Positions 10,113-18,816 of a DNA stretch of 64,000 bases are shown here, one piece after another (the stretch's first letter is position 1; each line of letters opens with the position of its first letter). Source of the stretch: JAGXQV01 sp964527565 (lineage in GTDB: Bacteria; Pseudomonadota; Gammaproteobacteria; Burkholderiales; Sulfuricellaceae); assembly GCA_964527565.1 (NCBI GenBank), contig CAZGOY010000014.1:1-64000 (forward strand). The letters run 5' to 3'. The notes under the pieces are model-generated. The model was not told where the DNA came from, searched no databases, and worked only from the letters and a program-made list of their open reading frames with translations. Position numbers and translations under genes: made by a program.

Positions 10113-11453
10113 TCATTTCGCCGGGGCGTTCAGCCAGCCGTTGATGCGCGTCATTTCATCCTCGTCCAGGGAATTCATCATCCCCTGCAAACGGATGCGC
10201 GCCATGACGTATTGATAACGCGCCATGGAGAGGTCGCGACGGACGTTCATGCGCTGCTGCTGGGCGTTGAGAATATCGATCTGCGTGCGCGTCCCTGCCT
10301 GAAAGCCCTTTTCGCTGGAATACACGGACTGGTCGGCGGAGCGCGTGGCCTGTTCCAGCGCCCGCACTTTCAGTATGCCTTCAGTGACGTTCTGGAATTC
10401 CTTGCGCACCTGCTGGCTGATTTCGCGGCGCCGCGCCTCGTATTGCGCCTTGATTTTATCCAGGTTGGCCAATGCCTGGCGCACCGCCGAATTCACCTGA
10501 CCGCCCGCCCAGATCGGAATGCTGAACTGCACGCCGACCTGGGTAGTCAGGTATTGCGAATTAATGGTGTAATTGCTGTCGCTCTCGCTCTTGCTGCGCT
10601 GCGCATAGACGTCGACCGTCGGATAATGCCCGGATTTGGCTTTTTCCACTTCCTGCTGCGCGGCCTCGATATTGGCGCGGATGGCGCGCAGTTCGGCGTT
10701 GTTCTCCGTGGCGCGCGTCATCCAGGCCTCTACGTTCACCGGTGTCGGCGGTAATAATTCCAGCTTCGCGGCGTCCAGCGTGGCCAGATTTTCTACCGGC
10801 TGGTCGATGATGACCTGCAATTGGTGGCGGGTAAAGCCCACATTCTGGCGTGCCGTCAGCTCCTCCGCCAGACTCAGGTCAAGCCGCGCCTGAGCGTCGT
10901 CGATGTCGGTACGCGTACCCGAGCCCGCCTCCAGAGCACGTTTGGCGGCAGCCAGTTGCCCGGCATAGGCATCTTTCTGGGCCAGCACCAGGGCCAGTTG
11001 CTCCTGCGCCAGCAGGGCTTCGAAATAAGCGCCGGAGAGGCGCACCAGCAGGTCCTGGCGATCCTTGTCGAGCACGGCATCGGCGTTGGCAACCTGGAAT
11101 TGCGCCTGCTTGTACTGGGCAAAATTATATTTGCGGTACAGCGGCTGGCGCACGCTGACGGCGGCGCTGGTTCCCATGTATTCGTAACTGCGGGTGACCG
11201 GGCCGCTAAACCCCATCGTCTCGCCGTCGGTCCAGTTCTTGCTGCGCGTACCGTTCGCCGACAAATTGGGCATCAACTGGGCGCGCGCCTGCGGCAGCGC
11301 TTCCTGTCCGGCCCGGTTGGCGGCCAGCGCGGCCTGATAAAGGGCATCATTTTGCAGCGCCAGATGATAGCCCTGCACCAGATTCAGCGCATGGGCGCTC
11401 GTGCAAGCCAGCAGCAGAATGGCGCCCATCCCACAAAATTTGCCGAAGTTCAT
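10113..11453 (-). CDS. TolC family outer-membrane channel of a type I secretion system
   Basis: Outer-membrane efflux protein that forms the exit duct for the ABC transporter/adaptor encoded just upstream. The 446-residue product has a signal peptide ending at AHA (residues about 1-23), then the typical paired OEP repeats: YHLALQNDALYQAALAA, AQLMPNLSANG, VSVRQPLYRKYNFAQYKQA and, in the second half, GHYPTVDVYAQRSKS, ISIPIWAGGQ-like and QAGTRTQIDILNAQQQ. It is closest in layout to the PrtF/AprF/TolC group of protease exporters. It starts two bases after the stop of the adaptor gene, so it belongs to the same operon. Confidence 0.93.
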   Translation of the reverse strand: MNFGKFCGMGAILLLACTSAHALNLVQGYHLALQNDALYQAALAANRAGQEALPQARAQLMPNLSANGTRSKNWTDGETMGFSGPVTRSYEYMGTSAAVSVRQPLYRKYNFAQYKQAQFQVANADAVLDKDRQDLLVRLSGAYFEALLAQEQLALVLAQKDAYAGQLAAAKRALEAGSGTRTDIDDAQARLDLSLAEELTARQNVGFTRHQLQVIIDQPVENLATLDAAKLELLPPTPVNVEAWMTRATENNAELRAIRANIEAAQQEVEKAKSGHYPTVDVYAQRSKSESDSNYTINSQYLTTQVGVQFSIPIWAGGQVNSAVRQALANLDKIKAQYEARRREISQQVRKEFQNVTEGILKVRALEQATRSADQSVYSSEKGFQAGTRTQIDILNAQQQRMNVRRDLSMARYQYVMARIRLQGMMNSLDEDEMTRINGWLNAPAK

Positions 11454-11454
11454 C

Positions 11455-12822
11455 TCACTCCTCCTTCATGGAAGCGGCCAGGCGCTTCAGCAATGGATGC
11501 AGCAGGTAGGTTAACACGGTGCGCTCGCCGGTCTTGATGACCACTTCCACCGGCATTCCGGGCTGTAGTTGGCGGCTACCCAGTTCCTTCATGCCCTCCG
11601 GCGTGACGGAAACGCGCGCCAGGTAGTAAGTCAGGTTGGTTTGCGGTTCGGTAATCAGGTCGCCGGAAACCGACTCAACTTTCCCCGGCACCACCAGTTG
11701 CGGCGAATGGGCAAAGGAGGAGAAACGCACGTCCGTCACCAGCCCCGGCTGCACGCGGTCGATCAGGTGCGGTGCCACCTTGGTCTCGATCAGCAGAATT
11801 TCGTTATTCGGCACGATGTCCATGAGCTTCTGCCCAGGCTGGATCACGCCGCCCACGGTCTGCACCGCCAGCCCGACGACCTGGCCTTCGGCGGGCGCGC
11901 GGATCACCATGCGCGCCAGTTCCTCGCTGGAAGCCTTGAATTTTTCCGTGTCCGCCTGCACGTCGAGGCGCACGGCGGCCATCTGGGTGTCCACTTCCTT
12001 GCGGTATTCCTGTCGGCGCTGGATGGCGCGCATCTTCATTTCGGCGATGGCGCTACGGGTGCGCGAAATATTGCCCTGCAATTCCGCCAGCGCGCCCGAG
12101 ACATCCGCCGCAGCGCGTTCCAGTTCAAGCTGGCGGTTACGCGGCGCATAGCCTTCCTTGACTAGGTCGCGGGTGCCCTTGAGTTCCTCCTGCAGCAACG
12201 CCAACTGGTTCCTGCGGCTTTGCTGCATGCCCTCGTAGCCCTGGATGGCCGCCTGCTGCCCCTGGATGCTTTCCTCGATGGCCTGCATGTCGGCCTGCAA
12301 GGACATGCGCCGCGACTGGAGCAATTGTTGCTGGTTGCTGATGTGTTGCTGGATCAGCGGATCGCTCGCCGCTTTCAGCAGGTCGGGGTGAAAATTGATT
12401 TTTCCCTGCCCCGCCTGTTCCGCCACCAGGCGGCCTTCCATCGCCCGCAGGCCCAGATAGCGCTGGCGTATCGCTTCGTGATTGGCGCGCGCCACGGCAT
12501 CGTCGAGGGAGATGACCACCTGGTCTGCAATGACGAACTGACCTTCCTTCACCAGCACCTCCTTGACGATGCCGCCGGAGAGGTGCTGCACGGCCTTGCG
12601 CTTGGTGTCGATCGCCACCATGCCGGGGGTCGGCACCCCTTCATCCAGCGGCGCCAGCCCCATCCACAGGAGAAAGCCGCCGAAGCCCAGACCCAGCACC
12701 CACAGGCCGAGACGCATCGGTTGCAGGGTGTTGGTAGGCGGCACGATTTCGCCTTCCACCACGGTGTTGCCGATCCTTGTTGAACGGGGGGCGGAACTCG
12801 CCAGTTTGTTGTCCATAGCCAT
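11455..12822 (-). CDS. HlyD family type I secretion periplasmic adaptor
   Basis: Membrane-fusion protein that links the inner-membrane ABC ATPase to the TolC-like channel. In 455 residues it has one N-terminal membrane segment (LGLWVLGLGFGGFLLWMGLAPLDEG, about residues 37-60), the biotinyl-lipoyl-like half motif VQHLSGGIVKEVLVKEGQFV, a long coiled-coil hairpin (about residues 130-300, rich in Q, E and R) and the second lipoyl/beta-barrel part ending GMPVEVVIKTGERTVLTYLLHPL, typical of PrtE/AprE/HlyD proteins. Two in-frame ATGs are possible (12822 and 12816). Confidence 0.94.
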   Translation of the reverse strand: MAMDNKLASSAPRSTRIGNTVVEGEIVPPTNTLQPMRLGLWVLGLGFGGFLLWMGLAPLDEGVPTPGMVAIDTKRKAVQHLSGGIVKEVLVKEGQFVIADQVVISLDDAVARANHEAIRQRYLGLRAMEGRLVAEQAGQGKINFHPDLLKAASDPLIQQHISNQQQLLQSRRMSLQADMQAIEESIQGQQAAIQGYEGMQQSRRNQLALLQEELKGTRDLVKEGYAPRNRQLELERAAADVSGALAELQGNISRTRSAIAEMKMRAIQRRQEYRKEVDTQMAAVRLDVQADTEKFKASSEELARMVIRAPAEGQVVGLAVQTVGGVIQPGQKLMDIVPNNEILLIETKVAPHLIDRVQPGLVTDVRFSSFAHSPQLVVPGKVESVSGDLITEPQTNLTYYLARVSVTPEGMKELGSRQLQPGMPVEVVIKTGERTVLTYLLHPLLKRLAASMKEE

Positions 12823-12870
12823 GAGCAGATTCCCAGTAAAATTCGTTTGCCAAAGTGAATGATTGTCCGG

Positions 12871-14670
12871 TCAAGCCGGTTGCGCCGCAGGAGGCGCCTC
12901 GCCGCCCGCATCGGCCGGCGGCGCTTGCGCCGCTCGGGGCTGCAAGGCGGCGATGACTTCGTCGCGCGTGCCGTAGATCTGGATGGCGCCGTCGCGCAGC
13001 ACCAGGATGCGGTCGGCCACGCCGACGATGTGCGTGCGGTGGGTAATCAGGAACACCGTCTTGCCCTGAGCCTTGAGGTCCTGCACGGCTTTGACCAGCG
13101 CGGCTTCGCCGACGTCGTCCAGGTTGGAATTCGGCTCGTCCAGCACAATCACGCTGGGGTCGCCGTACATGGCGCGCGCCAGGCCGATGCGCTGGCGCTG
13201 GCCGCCGGAAAGCAGGTTGCCGGCTTCGCCCATGGTGGTGTCGTAGCCGCGCGGGAAATGCAGGATCATGTCGTGCACGCCGGCGCGGGTCGCGGCCTGG
13301 ATCACCTTTTCCGCGTCAATGATGCCGAAGCGCGCAATGTTTTCGGCGATGGTGCCGTCGAACAGCTCCATGTCCTGCGGCAGGTAACCCAGGTGCGGCC
13401 CCAGCTCGTCCCGGTTCCAGCTTTGGATCGGCTCGCCGTCGATCAGCACCTTGCCGCTGACGTTCGGCCAGATGCCGACCAGGGCGCGCGCCAGGGTGGA
13501 TTTTCCAGAGCCGGAGGGGCCGATGACCGCGACCACGCCGCCCGCCGGGAAGTCTGCACTCAAGCCCTTGAGGATGGGCGTTTCGCGTCCCGGTGCGGTG
13601 GCGATGAGATTTTCCAGGCGCATGTGCCCTTGCGGCGTGGCATGGATCGCCCCCGCCGGACGCTCCGGGTGCTTGGCGAGCAGGTCTTCCAGGCGCACAA
13701 AAGCGCTGCGTGCCGCGATGAAGGATTTCCAGGTGCCGACCAGCAGGTCGATCGGTTGCAGGGCGCGCGCCATCAGGATATTGGCGGCGATCATGGCGCC
13801 CGGCGACAGCTCGCCTTCGATCACCAGCAGCGCGCCCGCGCCCAGCGACAGCGACTGAAAAGTGTAGCGCACGAATTTGGTGAAAGCCTGCACGCGCGTG
13901 CCGATGTCGTGCGACTTCGCATTTAGCGCCAGGTGCTGCTGGTGGCGAGTCAGCCAGCGGCGGCGCAGGTCGCCCAGCATGCCCAGCGACTCGATCACCT
14001 CGGCGTTACGCAGCTTGCTGTGCACGAAGGTGTTGACCTGCACGCCGGACTGCGAGGCATTCTCGACCGGTGCCTGGGTCAGGCGGTTGCCGACCCACGC
14101 CACGACGATCAATATGACGGCAAAAATCAGCGACAACAGCCCCAGCATGGGGTGCAACAAATAACAGACCACCATGTAGATCGGCATCCACGGCGCGTCC
14201 ATGAAGGCGAACAGCCCGTTGCCGGTCAGGAACTGGCGCACGTTGGTGAGATCGGTAAAGGCCTGCACCGGGTTGTGCCCGAGCTGGTTGAGATAGGCTT
14301 CGAAGCTGGCGTTGAACACCCGCGAGTTGAGCTGTTGATCGAGGCGCACCCCGGCGCGCACCAGCAGGCGCGAGCGCGACCATTCGGCGAAAGCCATGAC
14401 GATGAACAGGAACAGCATCACCAGGGTGAGCGCCACCAGGGTCAACTGGTTGTAACTGACCAGCACGCGGTCGAACACTTGCAGCATATACAGCGAGGGC
14501 GTGAGCATCAGCAGGTTGACCACCATGCTGAAAATCATGCATACCGCGAATTCGCGGCGGAAAGACCATAGCGTGGCAGTCAATTCGCTACGCTGAAAAA
14601 AGGAAGGTTTCTTCATGGCTCCGGACAGAGGGTTGTTGCTCGGGATGGGGGGGGTATTCGCGCGCATCAT
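12871..14670 (-). CDS. Type I secretion permease/ATPase (PrtD-like), second of two
   Basis: ABC half-transporter of the PrtD/AprD type that drives one-step export of unfolded proteins. Residues about 20-300 carry six membrane segments starting FRREFAVCMIFSMVVNLLMLTPSLYMLQVFDRVL; the C-terminal ATPase has Walker A GPSGSGKST, the Q-loop LGYLPQDMELF, signature LLSGGQRQRIGLARAMYG, Walker B VIVLDEPNSNLD and the H-loop ITHRTH. 599 residues. Its start overlaps the stop of the first ABC gene as TGATG. The Ala/Pro-rich C-terminal tail is probably disordered. It may pair with the preceding ATPase as a heterodimer or serve separate substrates. Confidence 0.94.
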   Translation of the reverse strand: MMRANTPPIPSNNPLSGAMKKPSFFQRSELTATLWSFRREFAVCMIFSMVVNLLMLTPSLYMLQVFDRVLVSYNQLTLVALTLVMLFLFIVMAFAEWSRSRLLVRAGVRLDQQLNSRVFNASFEAYLNQLGHNPVQAFTDLTNVRQFLTGNGLFAFMDAPWMPIYMVVCYLLHPMLGLLSLIFAVILIVVAWVGNRLTQAPVENASQSGVQVNTFVHSKLRNAEVIESLGMLGDLRRRWLTRHQQHLALNAKSHDIGTRVQAFTKFVRYTFQSLSLGAGALLVIEGELSPGAMIAANILMARALQPIDLLVGTWKSFIAARSAFVRLEDLLAKHPERPAGAIHATPQGHMRLENLIATAPGRETPILKGLSADFPAGGVVAVIGPSGSGKSTLARALVGIWPNVSGKVLIDGEPIQSWNRDELGPHLGYLPQDMELFDGTIAENIARFGIIDAEKVIQAATRAGVHDMILHFPRGYDTTMGEAGNLLSGGQRQRIGLARAMYGDPSVIVLDEPNSNLDDVGEAALVKAVQDLKAQGKTVFLITHRTHIVGVADRILVLRDGAIQIYGTRDEVIAALQPRAAQAPPADAGGEAPPAAQPA

Positions 14671-16421
14671 CAGCCTCCCGCCAGCGCTGGCGTCCCGGTG
14701 ACGGGGGCCGGGGTCGGCGCCGCCACGGCCGGCTGGGCGGCGCGCTGCAGGGCGGCCAGCACCTCGTCGCGCGGTCCGTAAGCCTGCACCTGGCCGTCGC
14801 GCAGGATCAGCATGCGGTCCACCGCCGCCAGCACGCTGGTGCGGTGGGTAATCACGATCAGGGTGGTGCCGCGCGCCTTCAGTTCGCGCAAGGTTTGCAC
14901 CAGCGCCGCTTCACCGGCCTCGTCCAGGCTGGAGTTGGGTTCGTCCAGCACGATGAAGCGCGGGTCGCCGTAAATGGCGCGCGCCAAGCCCACGCGCTGG
15001 CGTTGTCCGCCGGAGAGAAAACAGCCGTCGTCGCCGATGCGCGTTTCGTACCCATCGGGCAGGGCCACGATCATGTCATGCACGCCGACCATGCGGGCGG
15101 CGGCCTCGACCTGGGCCATGTCAATGTCGCCGAAGCGGGCGATGTTTTCCGCCAACGTGCCGTCGAACAACTCCACGCCCTGCGGCAGATAGCCGAGGTG
15201 CGGGCCGAGTTCCGCCTTGTCCCACGGAAAGATGTCGACCCCGTCCAGTCGCACCTTGCCGCTGGCAGTGGGCCAGATGCCCATCATCAGGCGCGCCAGC
15301 GTCGATTTTCCGGAAGCCGAGGGGCCGACGATGGCGACGATTTCGCCCTTGGGAACCACAAAACTCGCGCCGCGGATAATCATCGCCGGGGAGCCGGGCG
15401 CACCGGCTACCACCGCTTCCACGCTCAAGGTGCCGCTGGGCGGCGGCAGGGACATGCCGGCTTCGCGTGCGGGAACCATGATCAGCAGCTTGTCCAGGCG
15501 CTGGTAGGCGTCGCGCGCATTAACCACCTGTTTCCATTGGCCGATGACCTGTACGATCGGCGCCAGGATGCGTCCGCCGAGAATCGAGGCCACCAGGATC
15601 AGCCCGAAACTGCCGTTATGGTCTCCGGCGATCACCAGCCAGGCGCCGACGCCCAGCAACAAGGAGGTTTGCGCCATTTGCACGAATTTTGATGCGGCGC
15701 TGCTGGCACCCGCCTGGTCGGAAGCATGGGCCTGCATATAGAGGAATTCCTGCTGCTTTTTCATCCAGCGTTCGTGAATGTGGCGCAACATGCCCATTGC
15801 CTCGATCACCTGGGCGTTGCGCAGGGTGCCGTTGGCATAATTCTGCGCTTCGATGGCGCTGCGGTTGGCGCGCGTCAGCGGCGGCTGGGTGTTGCGTTCG
15901 GTCAGCCAGGCCAGCGCCACCTGCGCCAGCGCGCCAACCACGGAAACATAGCCCATTACCGGGTGAATCCAGAACACCAGGACGATCAACAACAAGGACA
16001 TCGGCACGTCCATGATCGCCAGCAGCGCCGGCCCGGAAATGAACTCACGCACCGCGCGCTGGTCGTTGATTGCCTGGGAGGTGCCGCCGGCAACACGGCG
16101 CAGATTGGCCTCGAATACGCTGTTGAAGACGCGCTCACTGCTGGCGGCATCGAATTTGAGGCTGGCCTGGTGCATGACCTGCCCGCGCACCCATTCGAGC
16201 ATTTCCATCAGAATATACATGCCCACCACCAGCACGGTCAGCATCACCAGCGTCATCATGCTGCGGCTATTCACTACCCGGTCGTACACTTCCAGCATGT
16301 ACAGCGTGGGCGCCAGTATCAGCAAATTGGTGAAGAAACTGAAAAACAGCGCGCGGCGGACGAAGGGTTTCAGGGCGAGCAAGGCGTCGTGCAGCTCGGA
16401 GCGGTTTTCGGCGGGCTTCAT
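14670..16421 (-). CDS. Type I secretion permease/ATPase (PrtD-like), first of two
   Basis: Second full ABC half-transporter of the same family in the same operon, 583 residues. Six membrane segments start at VRRALFFSFFTNLLILAPTLYMLEVYDRVV; the ATPase has Walker A GPSASGKST, LGYLPQGVELF, signature FLSGGQRQRVGLARAIYG, Walker B FIVLDEPNSSLD and ITHRTS, where the usual switch histidine is present in ITHR. Both tandem ATPases keep their catalytic motifs, so neither looks degenerate. The ATG overlaps the stop of the upstream TnpB-like gene by four bases (ATGA, 16418-16421). Confidence 0.94.
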   Translation of the reverse strand: MKPAENRSELHDALLALKPFVRRALFFSFFTNLLILAPTLYMLEVYDRVVNSRSMMTLVMLTVLVVGMYILMEMLEWVRGQVMHQASLKFDAASSERVFNSVFEANLRRVAGGTSQAINDQRAVREFISGPALLAIMDVPMSLLLIVLVFWIHPVMGYVSVVGALAQVALAWLTERNTQPPLTRANRSAIEAQNYANGTLRNAQVIEAMGMLRHIHERWMKKQQEFLYMQAHASDQAGASSAASKFVQMAQTSLLLGVGAWLVIAGDHNGSFGLILVASILGGRILAPIVQVIGQWKQVVNARDAYQRLDKLLIMVPAREAGMSLPPPSGTLSVEAVVAGAPGSPAMIIRGASFVVPKGEIVAIVGPSASGKSTLARLMMGIWPTASGKVRLDGVDIFPWDKAELGPHLGYLPQGVELFDGTLAENIARFGDIDMAQVEAAARMVGVHDMIVALPDGYETRIGDDGCFLSGGQRQRVGLARAIYGDPRFIVLDEPNSSLDEAGEAALVQTLRELKARGTTLIVITHRTSVLAAVDRMLILRDGQVQAYGPRDEVLAALQRAAQPAVAAPTPAPVTGTPALAGG

Positions 16422-17143
16422 GCATGTACCTCGGCGGTTTTAACTAATTTCATGGCGTTCAATCCGTTATTGGTCTGTAGCTGGGCGTGTATTTGCCGGG
16501 CAGCTTGTTGCGGCGCGTGCGGACTTTCCGCTTCGTTTTTCTCTTCCGGCACCACCAGCAGGTATTCCGGCAACTCCCCCGAGGCCGTCGGCTCCTCGTT
16601 ACGCGGGTCATCGCCTTCCGCCGCCGGAGAAAACCAGAACGACAGGCGGAAGCCCTGTGCCACCCGCTCCAGGACAATCTCGCGCAATTTGTCGTGTTCG
16701 AAGCGCGCCTGGTCTTCCGGTTTCAGTTCCAGTTGGAAACGCATCCTGCCGTCCAGGGTGTACATCGACAACTGGCCTTTCTTCAGACTCAGGGTATGGC
16801 GGTCGAAATACACCGGCGAGCCGGGCTGGAAGCGGATCAGGGGGATGGCCTGTTCCGGGTTTTTGGCGATGTTCCACGGGCTGGCGGGGTGTTGCAACAC
16901 TAGGCGATAGGAACGCGACACCGAATAAATGGCGTTGCACACCATTTGCGAACCCATCAGCGGGAAACGCTCGCGCAAGCCGTGATACGTCAGATGGTGC
17001 AGCGCCACGCGGTTCCAGCAGCGGTTTTGTTGTGCCACCGGCGCCAGCGCGTTGCAGACTTCGGCAAACGCGGTTTGCAGTTCCTGCAAGCGTGCGCTTT
17101 GCTCATCGTTGGCGTTGAGGAGAATATGCAGCGAAAAGTTCAT
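16418..17143 (-). CDS. TnpB N-terminal-domain-like protein without nuclease, coupled to secretion ABC gene
   Basis: The 241-residue protein is not a known secretion component. Residues about 1-75 (LQELQTAFAEVCNALAPVAQ, then CWNRVALHHLTYHGLRERFP and GSQMVCNAIYSVSRSYR) and about 100-150 (RFQPGSPVYFDRHTLSLK, then GQLSMYTLDGRMRF) follow the order and wording of the N-terminal helical and wedge parts of TnpB/OrfB proteins from IS200/IS605 elements, as I remember them. The RuvC-like nuclease motifs and the zinc finger that make up the rest of TnpB are missing; the protein ends in a Glu/Ala/Gln-rich tail. I chose the ATG at 17141-17143 because it gives the family-like start MNFSLHILLNANDEQ; the open frame upstream overlaps the protease gene. 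There is no good ribosome-binding site. It may be a domesticated nucleic-acid-binding domain, function unknown. Confidence 0.7.
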   Translation of the reverse strand: MNFSLHILLNANDEQSARLQELQTAFAEVCNALAPVAQQNRCWNRVALHHLTYHGLRERFPLMGSQMVCNAIYSVSRSYRLVLQHPASPWNIAKNPEQAIPLIRFQPGSPVYFDRHTLSLKKGQLSMYTLDGRMRFQLELKPEDQARFEHDKLREIVLERVAQGFRLSFWFSPAAEGDDPRNEEPTASGELPEYLLVVPEEKNEAESPHAPQQAARQIHAQLQTNNGLNAMKLVKTAEVHA

Positions 17144-17195
17144 ATAGGAGATAATATCATGCTGCCGCCGCGCCTGACCAGAAAAACTTTGCCGC

Positions 17196-18365
17196 CTACA
17201 AAGACGCGGGCTGCGTTTGCGCGAGCCCGACCAGGGAGAGCGGGGCGACAATCCCGGAAATGCTGGCGGCATCTTCCGTGACGCCCGCCAGCATGCCTCT
17301 CAGGATGCCCAGGTCGGTGGTATGAATCGGATCGCTCACCGAATAATGGCGCGCAAGGGCGGTTTTATTCGCCAGCAGGGCGGCGGCGGCGGCAAAGTTG
17401 CCGTCCGTGGTGGCAGACAGGAAGTTGACGGCGTCCAGGGCAATGATTCCGGCGCTGTCCCCGGCGCCGAGGCGCGCTTCAAAATAGGCTTGGGCGGTGT
17501 TTCCGCCTGGCGTGCCCGCGGCCAGGCCGAGGTTAGTCATCAGGATGCCGGTCTGCGCCGGCACTTCATCCCTTCCCGCCAGAAAGGTACGGAAAGCGGG
17601 GGATTGCGCAAGCAAGCGCGCCAGTTCCGCCGTGGAGGCCGTGTCGGCGATTTCCGCCATGAGCGGCAGGAAATCCGCCCCCGGCGCCGCGCCGAACAAC
17701 GCGATGACGATCTTCACCACGTCGTCGAGTTCCGCTGAGGAAATGTCCGCAAGCGCGAGCGGCGCCGGGATGGCGGGCGGCGGGCCGTAAATGGCCGCCA
17801 CGCCGGCGGCATCCTCGGCAGACAAGGCGGTCAGGCCGTTGTAGTAGGGGTACATCAGCGCACTGGCGTTGGCGGAGTGATCAAGGCCGATGGCATGGCC
17901 CAACTCGTGCATGGCCGTGCTGCGAAAGCCGCTGGAGGTGGCCAAGTCACCGCTGCTCAGGTCGCCGCTGTCGAAGATGACGGTGGCCTTGCCGATAATC
18001 TCGCCAGCGGCGTTTGACCACACGGTGGCTTCCGCCAGCGTGCCGCCACGCCCATCCAGCCAGGCTTTCCCGAAACGGATGCCGGAGTAGGCGGAATCGG
18101 GTACCTCGATTAAATTGATATACCCCGCAGCTTCCCATGCACTCGCGGCGGCGCGGATATCTTCCCTTTCCCGCGCGCTCAGCGGGGTGACGGTCGCCGG
18201 GTAGTCACCATAAGTGCGCGACAACTCGGCGCTCAAGTCGAGATCGGCAAAACTCCACAGCACGGCGCCGCCCGGCGCGCCCAGGGCTGCCGAATCCCCC
18301 CATTTGCTGCCCATGTAAACCCACCCGCTGGAACGGGTGCTATAAGCGTAACTGGTCATGTTCAT
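17196..18365 (-). CDS. M10-type zinc metalloprotease, probable substrate of the adjacent type I secretion system
   Basis: Secreted matrixin/serralysin-like protease of 389 residues without an N-terminal signal peptide. The zinc site HELGHAIGLDH begins at His153 and is followed by the Met-turn SALMYPYYNGLTALSAEDAAGVAAIYG. The catalytic domain takes about residues 1-195. Residues 205-375 form an Ala-rich helical region (DDVVKIVIALFGAAPGADF, LLAQSPAFRTFL, ALLANKTALARHYSV) that resembles the DUF4214-like module of type I secreted proteins. I see no glycine-rich RTX nonapeptides. Lack of a Sec signal and location directly upstream of the ABC/adaptor/TolC genes point to export by that machine with an uncleaved C-terminal signal; this is inference. 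Confidence 0.88.
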   Translation of the reverse strand: MNMTSYAYSTRSSGWVYMGSKWGDSAALGAPGGAVLWSFADLDLSAELSRTYGDYPATVTPLSAREREDIRAAASAWEAAGYINLIEVPDSAYSGIRFGKAWLDGRGGTLAEATVWSNAAGEIIGKATVIFDSGDLSSGDLATSSGFRSTAMHELGHAIGLDHSANASALMYPYYNGLTALSAEDAAGVAAIYGPPPAIPAPLALADISSAELDDVVKIVIALFGAAPGADFLPLMAEIADTASTAELARLLAQSPAFRTFLAGRDEVPAQTGILMTNLGLAAGTPGGNTAQAYFEARLGAGDSAGIIALDAVNFLSATTDGNFAAAAALLANKTALARHYSVSDPIHTTDLGILRGMLAGVTEDAASISGIVAPLSLVGLAQTQPASL

Positions 18366-18369
18366 AGCG

Positions 18370-18816
18370 CTATTTTATCTCATCTTGTGGTGCGCCATGC
18401 CGTGCCAGACATCCCAGGTACAGCGCCGGATCGGGGGCGCTACGGGTGCGTTGCGCCTGCCACAGCATTTCACCCAGGCAATCGAGCAGGATATGCTCGG
18501 CATCGTGTTCCGCGCCGCTTGAGGCAAGCAGGCGCCGGTAATGCGCGACGATGCCGCGCGGCTGGTCGATGGAAAGCTGCTCGCGGATCGCCAGGTGCAT
18601 GCTCAAATGCAAAAATGGGTTGGTTTCCCCGTTTTCCGGCAGATAGTCGCGTTCCAGGAATTTCTCCGGCTTGTCTAACTGGGCGTGGTATTCGGGGTGC
18701 AGCAGCATCACCGCCAGCGCCATTTTCTCCAGGGGGGTCAGCGGCGTGCCGTCGCGCTGCTTCGCCCAGGTATCGAACAAAAAGCGGCGCGCCTGGTCGC
18801 GGCTGGGGCTAAACAT
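18370..18816 (-). CDS. DUF1841 family protein
   Basis: Short soluble protein of 148 residues of unknown function, found widely in Betaproteobacteria and often next to nth. Recognisable family text is MFSPSRDQARRFLFDTWAK, LTPLEKMALAVMLLHPEYH and NPFLHLSMHLAIREQLSIDQP. It overlaps the end of nth by 8 bases and ends four bases before the protease gene. No membrane segment or signal peptide. Confidence 0.9.
   Translation of the reverse strand: MFSPSRDQARRFLFDTWAKQRDGTPLTPLEKMALAVMLLHPEYHAQLDKPEKFLERDYLPENGETNPFLHLSMHLAIREQLSIDQPRGIVAHYRRLLASSGAEHDAEHILLDCLGEMLWQAQRTRSAPDPALYLGCLARHGAPQDEIK

Noticed and set aside
17144..17272. Longer N-terminus of the TnpB-like protein
   Set aside because: Overlaps the protease gene and lacks similarity; the start at 17143 fits the family.
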